Positions 57,719-64,000 of a stretch of DNA of 64,000 nt are shown piece by piece; the first letter of the stretch is position 1; each line of letters opens with the position of its first letter. The notes beneath the pieces are model-generated. The model ran no database searches, had not been told where the DNA came from, and was given only the letters and a program-made list of their open reading frames with translations. The position numbers and the translations under genes are program-made. The stretch comes from Alphaproteobacteria bacterium UBA6149. Its GTDB lineage: Bacteria > Pseudomonadota > Alphaproteobacteria > Rickettsiales > UBA998. The DNA lies in assembly GCA_002423155.1 (NCBI GenBank), contig DIUV01000044.1:75461-139460 (forward strand), given 5' to 3'.

Positions 57719-60082
57719 ATGCCATCATTATCAAGTTCTACTAAAGGGTATGTACAGTCTTTACTACAAACTACTTCTGGTCAAGGAAGTGATGTGGTTT
57801 TTTGGTCTAATGATTATTATTTAGAGTTCGGCAACAATGTTGATTTAACTTACCATTTTAACAAAGATTTTGGTGCCGCAGCCGCAGCTAAGTCTGCAAT
57901 GCAAAAATGGGCGAATGTAGCAAATATAAAATTCACAGAAAAAACAGGCACAGATGGAAGTGCCGCCGCAGATGCAAGTATAGTTTTTGACAAAACAGAT
58001 CTGCCAGATGGCACATTAGGTGAAACATCGAGCAGCTATAATTCTTGGTCAGGACAGATGTTTGATGCAAAAATTGAGCAGGATAAATCGGTTGCAGATG
58101 CTGGATCTACAACAAATTTCGTTTTCTTACATGAGCTTGGTCACGCTTTGGGTTTAAAACATCCTGGAGCATATCATTTAGATGATAAAGGTCCATTTCT
58201 TTCCAATTTTGGTCTAAGCGATAAATCAGATTTTAGTGTAATGTCTTATAAGAATGGCAATTATTCACATTCTACCGCAGATGTCGCTAATGGGCAGATT
58301 TTACCAGAAACTCCTATGTTATATGATATTGCGGCGATGCAATATGTATATGGAGCAAATCATAGTTATAATGTTGGGGATAATACTTATGTTATAGATG
58401 CAAATGCGCATGTTAGCACTCGTTGGGATGGTGGCGGTATTGATACCATAAAAACAGACAGTAATGCAGGCGTTACGCTTGATTTGCGTGAAGCTGAGTA
58501 CGCGGTTACCAAAGTTGGAAAAAATTATTCTTGGAATGCTTTTGGTGCCAATATCGAAAATGCAATATCTGGTGATGGAAAAGATTTATTATATGGAAAC
58601 GCCTTAAACAATACTTTAGAAGGTGGTGGTGGTGCCGATACAATTGACGGTGGAAGTGGTATGGATAGTGTATCATACGCTAGCTCAGATTTTAAGGTTA
58701 CGGTAAATCTATCTAATAATACCGCTTCTGGTGGTGATGCCACAGGAGATAAACTTATCAATATAGAGGGTGTGGTTGGATCAAAATTTTCCGATAATCT
58801 TTTTGGTAGTACGTCTAATAATATTTTCCGTGGTGGTGGTGGTGCCGATACTATTAATGGTGGAACAGGCGGAACTGATACGGTTTCCTATGAGGGGTCT
58901 GCTGCCGTTAAAATTAACCTAAAAACTAATATTGTTTCTGGTGGCGATGCTTCAGGAGATAAACTATATAATATTGATAATGTTATAGGTTCTGCCAATA
59001 ATGATATTATCGTTGGAACAAATTTGAGTAACACAATTGATGGTGGAGCAGGATATGATACTTTAGATGGCGGTCTAGGTGGAGATACTATTGATTACGC
59101 ATCTTCAAAATCAGGATTAACTATCAGCTTAAAAGATAATTTCAGCAGTTTAGACAAAATAAGTGGTTTTGAACATGTAATCGGAACCAAGTTTAATGAT
59201 GTTATGGAAGGAAGCACTGCTGGAAACATTCTCAATGGAGGAGATGGTATTGATATGGTTAAATATGAAGATTCTAATCTAGGAATTGATGTAAATTTAG
59301 CTACAAATGTATTCTCTGGTGGTCATGCGACTGGTGATAAACTTATCAATATCGAAAATATTGTTGGATCCGCCTTTGCAGACAAAATATTTGGCACTTC
59401 AGGAAACAATCTATTTATAGGAAATGCAGGCAATGATTTCTTACACGGCATGTCTGGAGATGACACTCTAAGAGGTGGCTCGGGAGCAGATATTCTGGCG
59501 GCAGGAGATGGTATTGATACATTATCTTATGAATATTCATCTGCTGGGGTAACTGTTGATTTATATACTAGTAAAGTATCTGGTGGAGATGCAACGGGAG
59601 ATATTATCAATGCAGGAGGAACAATCGGCTTTGAAAATGTAAAAGGCTCTGGTTTTAATGATTCTATAATTAGTTCTTCTACTGCTTACGATAGCAAGAA
59701 TGATAATGATGATAATATATTTGATGGTGGTGCAGGTAATGACAACTTAAAAGGCGGTTATGGTGACGACACATTGATAGGCGGTACTGGTAATGACGTG
59801 CTAAATGGTGACGCTGGTTATGATGTTTATGTGGGCAGCAAAGGCGGTGGAATAGACCGTATATTATTTTTCAATACTGGCGCCGATAGTTTTTCTTTTA
59901 CATCTGCATATACCGCATCAGATATAACAAAATGGAAAGGTAGCGATAACTTTATACATGTTAAAATACAAGATAATGAATTTGTTATCGAGGGCGGAAA
60001 AGATGCATCTGGGGGAACTTTAGATGTGGCCGATTTTAACTACACAGATCTCTTTACGCCTTTTGAATATTTATATTCTTAG
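57719..60082 (+). CDS. secreted RTX metalloprotease, serralysin (M10) type
   Basis: A 787-residue protein. Near residue 133 is the zinc motif FLHELGHALGLKHPG (HExxHxxGxxH) and near 172 the Met-turn SVMSYKNG, as in serralysins. From about residue 280 there are many RTX-type repeats: GGGGADTIDGGSGMDS, GGAGYDTLDGGLGGD, GGAGNDNLKGGYGDD. These bind Ca2+ and are typical of type I secreted proteins, with the secretion signal at the C-terminus (no N-terminal signal peptide is seen). I chose ATG 57719, preceded by GGAG at 8 bases, over the ATG 15 bases upstream. No type I transporter genes lie in the window. Confidence 0.9.
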   Translation: MPSLSSSTKGYVQSLLQTTSGQGSDVVFWSNDYYLEFGNNVDLTYHFNKDFGAAAAAKSAMQKWANVANIKFTEKTGTDGSAAADASIVFDKTDLPDGTLGETSSSYNSWSGQMFDAKIEQDKSVADAGSTTNFVFLHELGHALGLKHPGAYHLDDKGPFLSNFGLSDKSDFSVMSYKNGNYSHSTADVANGQILPETPMLYDIAAMQYVYGANHSYNVGDNTYVIDANAHVSTRWDGGGIDTIKTDSNAGVTLDLREAEYAVTKVGKNYSWNAFGANIENAISGDGKDLLYGNALNNTLEGGGGADTIDGGSGMDSVSYASSDFKVTVNLSNNTASGGDATGDKLINIEGVVGSKFSDNLFGSTSNNIFRGGGGADTINGGTGGTDTVSYEGSAAVKINLKTNIVSGGDASGDKLYNIDNVIGSANNDIIVGTNLSNTIDGGAGYDTLDGGLGGDTIDYASSKSGLTISLKDNFSSLDKISGFEHVIGTKFNDVMEGSTAGNILNGGDGIDMVKYEDSNLGIDVNLATNVFSGGHATGDKLINIENIVGSAFADKIFGTSGNNLFIGNAGNDFLHGMSGDDTLRGGSGADILAAGDGIDTLSYEYSSAGVTVDLYTSKVSGGDATGDIINAGGTIGFENVKGSGFNDSIISSSTAYDSKNDNDDNIFDGGAGNDNLKGGYGDDTLIGGTGNDVLNGDAGYDVYVGSKGGGIDRILFFNTGADSFSFTSAYTASDITKWKGSDNFIHVKIQDNEFVIEGGKDASGGTLDVADFNYTDLFTPFEYLYS

Positions 60083-60116
60083 GATTTATCTAGGGTTTTA
60101 CATAATTTGACTAATT

Positions 60117-60155
60117 AAAGACTTCTGCATAAGTTATTTTGCAGAGGTCTTTTTT
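60117..60155. terminator. intrinsic terminator between RTX protease and recJ
   Basis: Arms aaagacttctgca (60117-60129) and tgcagaggtctttttt (from 60140) form a stem with one mismatch, followed by a T-run. It overlaps the recJ stop codon and terminates the RTX gene. Confidence 0.85.
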
Positions 60156-61926
60156 ATTGAGCAAAAATCACATCCTCAATAAAAAACGTAACCTGCTCAC
60201 GTCCTTGCCAGAAGTCGCGCTTTATTTCTCCTGCTAAATGCAGCATTCTTCCATTCGCACTTAGCAAGGCATCGCCCAAAGGAGTACCTATTGAGCGAAA
60301 TGCCATAGCTTTTACATAATTTTTTTTCCCATCAGGCATGGTTGCCAATAAAGACAGGCGAATATGCTGTTCTTTTAAAATATCCACTCCCGTAATTTTA
60401 GCTGCATTCACCGCCAAACGTGGACTCGGATTGCCCATTCCATAAGGGGCGGCTTTACTTAAAGTTTCCGCTAATTCTCCAGTTAAGGCTAAGGGGGATA
60501 CCCAGGCATCTATTGATAATTTGCGCATTTGTAAATGTGCTTCTACTGCATTTTGCACATGCGCTTCTAAAAAATCCTGTAATTTTTGCATCTGCTCAAT
60601 CGCAACGGAAAATCCCGCCGCCATCGCATGACCGCCACCACTAATCAATAATCCTTCGGTGCGTGCAGCTGCCACGGCGGCGCCAATATCTGCTCCGCCT
60701 ACCGAACGGGCGCTTGCTTTGGCAATGCCATTTTCTAACGCCAAAACTGCAACGGGTTTGTGATGCCGCTCTTTCAGCCTACCTGCGACAATACCAATTA
60801 CTCCTGCATGCCAATTTTCGCGGGCGACCATAATAAATTGGCGGTCTTTTTGTAATTCGGCATCCGCCAAAGCTTGTTCTAAGACTATATCTTCAATCGC
60901 TTTGCGTTCGGCATTGTAATTTTCTAATTTTTGGGCAATTTCGGCAATATAATCGAGGTTTTCGCCTGCTAATAATTCCGCCCCCAAAGATGACTCACCC
61001 ACCCGACCACCAGCATTAATGCGCGGACCTAAAACAAACCCTAAATGATACGCCGAAAGATTTTCCTTAACCCCGGCATTATCCATTAATTGCCGTAACC
61101 CCAGATTTTGCCGATTGGCGAATATTTTTAACCCTTGCGTAACCAATGCACGATTAGCTCCCACTAAGGGCACCACATCACACACACTGCCTAAAGCAAC
61201 AATATCTAGCCATTGCATTAAATCGGGCAAATTACTTCTACCTGCTTGCCGCAACGCCCGATTTAACCCCACCAGAAATAAAAAAGTAACTCCCACGGCA
61301 GCTAAATAGGTGTGCGGTGTCGTTTCATCCAAACGATTGGGATTGACTACTGCAATTGCCTTGGGCAAAGCGGGGGCGCCAATATGATGGTCTAACACCA
61401 CTACATCTATGCCTGCTGCACTTGCTTGTTCTAACGGCTCAAACGCGGTAGCACCACAATCTACCGTAATCACCAATTTACAATTATCCTTTTGCAAACC
61501 CAGTAAGGCATTAATATTCGGGCCATAACCTTCTTTTTGCCGATCGGGTATATGCGTCTTAGTTGCCACGCCTAACGCAGCAAAATAGCGCGTTAATAAT
61601 GCGGATGAAGTCGCGCCATCCACATCATAATCACCAAATATACCAATTTTTTGTTGCTGCTCAATTGCTTGTCTGGTCCGCTCTACCGCCTTGTCCATAT
61701 CCAACAAATGGGAAGGATCGGGTAATAATTCTCGCAAGCTGGGACTTAAATAATTCTCGGCATTTTCTACGCCAATTCCGCGCCCTACCAACAAACGCGC
61801 TAAAACATCATTCAGCCCACATTGTTGACGCAACGCTGTTACCATGCGTTCATCATTTGCCCGTGTAACCCAACGCAACCCATTGACGGAAAGGGGCAAT
61901 TCATCAATATTAGCAGCTGTAATCAT
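60154..61926 (-). CDS. recJ: single-stranded-DNA-specific exonuclease RecJ
   Basis: RecJ is a 5'-3' ssDNA exonuclease of recombination and repair. The DHH domain has IFGDYDVDGATSSALLTRY near residue 95, VVLDHHIG near 178 and later motif regions; the DHHA1 part (GGGHAMAAGFSVAIEQM near 430) and C-terminal OB-like domain are present. The 590-residue length is typical of alphaproteobacteria. I chose the ATG at 61926; the in-frame TTG at 61941 is less likely. It diverges from a RelE-type gene across 44 bases. Confidence 0.93.
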   Translation of the reverse strand: MITAANIDELPLSVNGLRWVTRANDERMVTALRQQCGLNDVLARLLVGRGIGVENAENYLSPSLRELLPDPSHLLDMDKAVERTRQAIEQQQKIGIFGDYDVDGATSSALLTRYFAALGVATKTHIPDRQKEGYGPNINALLGLQKDNCKLVITVDCGATAFEPLEQASAAGIDVVVLDHHIGAPALPKAIAVVNPNRLDETTPHTYLAAVGVTFLFLVGLNRALRQAGRSNLPDLMQWLDIVALGSVCDVVPLVGANRALVTQGLKIFANRQNLGLRQLMDNAGVKENLSAYHLGFVLGPRINAGGRVGESSLGAELLAGENLDYIAEIAQKLENYNAERKAIEDIVLEQALADAELQKDRQFIMVARENWHAGVIGIVAGRLKERHHKPVAVLALENGIAKASARSVGGADIGAAVAAARTEGLLISGGGHAMAAGFSVAIEQMQKLQDFLEAHVQNAVEAHLQMRKLSIDAWVSPLALTGELAETLSKAAPYGMGNPSPRLAVNAAKITGVDILKEQHIRLSLLATMPDGKKNYVKAMAFRSIGTPLGDALLSANGRMLHLAGEIKRDFWQGREQVTFFIEDVIFAQ

Positions 61927-61970
61927 TTTTATATTATCCAATTTATAATATTATGCTATAAGCTTTAAAC

Positions 61971-62204
61971 ATGCGCTATAACCTCTATGTAGAACCGTCT
62001 GCCCGTAGGCAGTTGAAAAATCTCTCTGAGAGTGAGCAGGTTGCCATTCGGCGCAATTTAATGGTGCTGTGCGAAACTCCTTTTAATTCTATTTTAGATA
62101 TTCGCAAATTAAGTACGGAGAATACTTTTCAACTAGTCGTTCGCGCATATAAAATAACTTATACTGCGAGTCATGGGACTTTAGTAGTGCAATCTGTGGA
62201 ATAG
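61971..62204 (+). CDS. RelE/ParE-like toxin domain protein (no adjacent antitoxin)
   Basis: A 77-residue protein with YVEPSARRQLKNLSESEQVAIRRNL near residue 5 and a C-terminal VVRAYKITYTASHGTLVVQSV, the RelE-type fold. The pattern is a Phe/Arg-poor version of the usual catalytic region. No antitoxin gene lies on either side: recJ is upstream on the opposite strand and a transporter gene converges. It may be an orphan or degraded toxin, or its antitoxin is encoded elsewhere. Its stop is 13 bases from the transporter stop. Confidence 0.75.
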   Translation: MRYNLYVEPSARRQLKNLSESEQVAIRRNLMVLCETPFNSILDIRKLSTENTFQLVVRAYKITYTASHGTLVVQSVE

Positions 62205-62217
62205 ACCTCTTTAGAAA

Positions 62218-62910
62218 CTAGCCGACTAATTTTGCAATGAAGAACGCCGCCGCCGCCGCCAAACCACCAATAAACATCGTCTGCAACGCTGATTTTAATA
62301 TTGCCACCCCTGTGAAATAGCCTTTAAAGGCACCAAAAGCAGCTAATGCCAATAACGTCACCACGATGGAAATATTTAAGGCCTCGGGAACGGACTTGGT
62401 CAGCATATAAGGAAAAAGCGGTAACATGCCCCCCAAAACATAAGCCGAACCAATAATTAAAGGGCTCACCAATAAACGCTTAGGGTCAGGCTTTTCCAAT
62501 CCCAATTCAAAACGCATCATAAACTCCAACCATTTTTCAGGATTGCGTTTTAGTGCATTGGTAACGATGCCCACCTCATCCGCTTGCAAACCAAACTCCA
62601 CGAGAATATCCGCCACTTCCTGTTCTTCAATATGCGGCAATTCACGAATTTCATAACGCTCACGCGCTTCTTCCGAGTCATAATGTTGCGCTTGCGTGCG
62701 TGCACCTAAATAACCCCCCAGTCCCATAGCAATGGCACCGGCCGCCACTTCCGCCACCCCTGCGGTTACAATCAAATCCGTATTCGCCACCGCGCCCGAA
62801 AGCCCAGCCGCCAAAGCAAAAGGCACAGTCAAACCGTCCGACATGCCAATAACAAAATCGCGCAAAGATTCGGAAGAGGTTATATGATGTTCGTGGTGAT
62901 GAGTGGACAT
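62218..62910 (-). CDS. VIT1/CCC1 family iron/manganese transporter
   Basis: A 230-residue membrane protein. The family signature SESLRDFVIGMSDGLTVPFALAAGL is near residue 13 (in part RDFVIGMSDGLTVPFALAAG), with AGAIAMGLGGYLGARTQ near 60 and a C-terminal pair of membrane segments. The N-terminus is His-rich (MSTHHHEHH). These proteins move Fe2+/Mn2+ into vacuoles in eukaryotes and are probable exporters in bacteria. I chose ATG 62910 because AAGGA lies 6 bases upstream; the ATG at 62916 overlaps the preceding stop. Confidence 0.9.
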   Translation of the reverse strand: MSTHHHEHHITSSESLRDFVIGMSDGLTVPFALAAGLSGAVANTDLIVTAGVAEVAAGAIAMGLGGYLGARTQAQHYDSEEARERYEIRELPHIEEQEVADILVEFGLQADEVGIVTNALKRNPEKWLEFMMRFELGLEKPDPKRLLVSPLIIGSAYVLGGMLPLFPYMLTKSVPEALNISIVVTLLALAAFGAFKGYFTGVAILKSALQTMFIGGLAAAAAFFIAKLVG

Positions 62911-62912
62911 AA

Positions 62913-63281
62913 TCATTCCTTACCCTTGGGAAAAAGAGAAAGAATTATCATCAACGGCAGTCCAAGCACATTAATCGTGGTGGTGGTTAGAAGGGCAATT
63001 AAAACGGCATCTGATAATTCTTCGATATTATGTATGATATATCCAACAAAAAGCAAATAAACTGTAACGAGTGCCATCACCCAATAACAAATTCTTACCC
63101 TTAGATCCAAGGTTGATTTTTTTGCATCATTACTAAGAGTGTGTTCTCTAATCTCCTGTTCTTTTTTGAGATCATCAGAATTGGGAAGATTGCCTCTGGT
63201 TTTTTGGGTATATGTTCGAGAAATCAGTTTGTTAATAAGATCTGCACGATAATCATGGCTACTAATATGTGATTGAGACAT
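62913..63281 (-). CDS. two-TM protein coupled to a Panacea-domain antitoxin (candidate toxin)
   Basis: A 122-residue protein. The first ~65 residues are polar and helical (ADLINKLISRTYTQK; LKKEQEIREHTLSND). Two membrane segments follow: about residues 70-92 (ICYWVMALVTVYLLFVGYII) and 98-118 (LIALLTTTTINVLGLPLMII), ending in a basic tail. The start at 63281 has AAGGATAGTTGGA upstream and lies inside the 3' end of the Panacea gene, with a 20-base overlap. I recognise no family. Its architecture and strict coupling to Panacea fit a membrane-acting toxin, but this is inference. Confidence 0.7.
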   Translation of the reverse strand: MSQSHISSHDYRADLINKLISRTYTQKTRGNLPNSDDLKKEQEIREHTLSNDAKKSTLDLRVRICYWVMALVTVYLLFVGYIIHNIEELSDAVLIALLTTTTINVLGLPLMIILSLFPKGKE

Positions 63282-63798
63282 TCCAACTATCCTTGTGCTT
63301 TTCAATAGCTTTTAATGCTCTGTCTTTTATAAGTTTGTCTTCCATTGGAGTATTTTCACCCTGATCGTATGCATAACGCCAAGGGCTGCCATTTTCATGC
63401 GTAATCTCGCTCAACTCTCTGCCGTTTTTATCTTTATACACAATCCACACAGCATTCAGTAATTGGATTATATCCTCATCTTTTTTGTCAATTATTGGAT
63501 AAGTAGTTTCTCCTGTTTCTAGGGATAGGTTTATAGAAAAAAAATCTATAGGTTTTGATAATGCTCGTTTAAATTCATGATAAATAGATGGAATAACAGG
63601 ACCATAACGCCATGCCTCTATTTTCTCAGAAAAAAGTTTTTTTTCAAATAGCGCATAATACCAAGCATAGCCAAAATAAACCAATTTTATTAATTTCATT
63701 GTAGTCATATCTTTAATATCATCTTCTTTTGCTAACCAAAGAAAATAATTAGCTATATGTGCTGGCAAATACGGCGATTCCTCTTTTTGATTTACCAT
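63262..63798 (-). CDS. Panacea-domain (SocA/DUF4065) antitoxin-like protein
   Basis: A 178-residue protein of the Panacea/DUF4065 family: PAHIANYFLWLAKEDD near residue 12, TMKLIKLVYFGYAWYYALFEKKLF near 33 (in part KLIKLVYFGYAWYYAL), IEAWRYGPVIPSIYHEFKRA near 63, and the C-terminal SEITHENGSPWRYAY near 141. Panacea proteins are hyperpromiscuous antitoxins that neutralise unrelated toxins; SocA is a proteolytic adaptor of the same fold. AAGGAC precedes the ATG. The overlapping downstream ORF is the expected toxin position. Confidence 0.9.
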   Translation of the reverse strand: MVNQKEESPYLPAHIANYFLWLAKEDDIKDMTTMKLIKLVYFGYAWYYALFEKKLFSEKIEAWRYGPVIPSIYHEFKRALSKPIDFFSINLSLETGETTYPIIDKKDEDIIQLLNAVWIVYKDKNGRELSEITHENGSPWRYAYDQGENTPMEDKLIKDRALKAIEKHKDSWNVSITY

Positions 63799-63849
63799 AT
63801 CTTTAAGTCCTTATGTTTTTTGATGCTTACTATAGCATAATTAGCTTGG

Positions 63850-64000
63850 TTATAGCAAATTATAAGCAGGCAGGGTTAAAAACTCTTCAAAATCTTCTTT
63901 CTGAGTTAATTTTTTAATTAACTCCGCCGCTTTTTTGAAATTATCCCCTAATTTAGCTAATTCTTCGGCAATAATTTTTTCCACCATCGGTAAATCAATC
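63850..64000 (-). CDS. C-terminal end of a probable malate synthase (3' partial of the gene at window edge)
   Basis: An open frame on the minus strand enters from beyond the window end and stops at 63850, giving about 49 residues with a basic helical region (EKIIAEELAKLGDNFKKAAE) and the end LTQKEDFEEFLTLPAYNLL. The FLTLPAY ending is typical of malate synthase (glyoxylate cycle) C-termini, as in plant enzymes ending FLTLDAYN. Only this fragment is visible, so the call is tentative. Confidence 0.5.
   Translation of the reverse strand, partial: IDLPMVEKIIAEELAKLGDNFKKAAELIKKLTQKEDFEEFLTLPAYNLL

Overview
The window looks like the chromosome of a flagellated, Gram-negative alphaproteobacterium with moderately low G+C. 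The clade markers are FliX, a TIGR02300-family protein, an RpoH-type sigma factor, CarD, a MidA/NDUFAF7 methyltransferase, a SCO-family copper protein and a short DUF6898-like protein. Lgt, an HldD-like protein, AmpG and AmiD imply lipoproteins, an LPS-type envelope and peptidoglycan recycling. I cannot name a genus; an aquatic or host-associated lineage is plausible. No rRNA, CRISPR array or complete insertion sequence is visible. There is one tRNA gene (Leu, anticodon TAG).

Layout. 1-4640: bamB-like (partial), der, rnr. 5279-10381: methyltransferase-lgt-hldD operon, ubiK, gmk-SCO operon, Spy-like periplasmic protein. 10404-12343: a two-gene island carrying an AvcD-type (P-loop plus deaminase) antiphage protein, bounded by two identical 35-bp terminator repeats. 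12342-16356: a His-rich membrane protein, dgt with an overlapping nucleotidyltransferase, carD. 16357-23297: PfkB kinase, ampG-like, amiD-like, aroQ, thiSG, an XRE regulator, tRNA-Leu, a TRIC-type channel. 23309-26813: riboflavin operon ribD-ribE-ribBX-ribH. 26960-30605: a pseudopilin with a huge glycine-rich tail, and hipBA. 30672-41431: infC, an MscS-type channel and a flagellar hook/filament cluster (flgI-flgJ-flgN-flgK-flgL-fliW-fliB, with fliX divergent). 42045-50970: rluD-like, rpoH, an aroA-cmk fusion, TIGR02300, a CNNM/CorC protein, uup. 50997-54022: recQ between two toxin-antitoxin modules. 54065-64000: ferredoxin-NADP reductase, acyl-CoA ligase, a secreted RTX metalloprotease, recJ, a CCC1/VIT1-type transporter, a Panacea-linked candidate toxin-antitoxin pair, and the last codons of a probable malate synthase.

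The most striking feature outside the genes is dense palindromic repeat DNA. I see at least three families: (a) an ~82-bp element of three consecutive hairpins, three copies, with compensatory changes; (b) ~88-bp double-hairpin elements beginning GTCATGCCGCC or GTCATCCCCGC; (c) MITE-like elements whose inverted ends surround family (b) palindromes. One 590-bp spacer (41436-42025) is a nest in which a 202-bp element with perfect 14-bp ends and an 8-bp target duplication has inserted into another palindrome. These elements sit at most joints of the flagellar cluster.

The best candidates for new biology are the AvcD island with its repeat boundaries and small partner gene, the Panacea/two-TM pair at 62913-63798, the glycine-rich pseudopilin, the covarying triple-hairpin family, and an HldD homologue that appears to have lost its catalytic Tyr and Lys.
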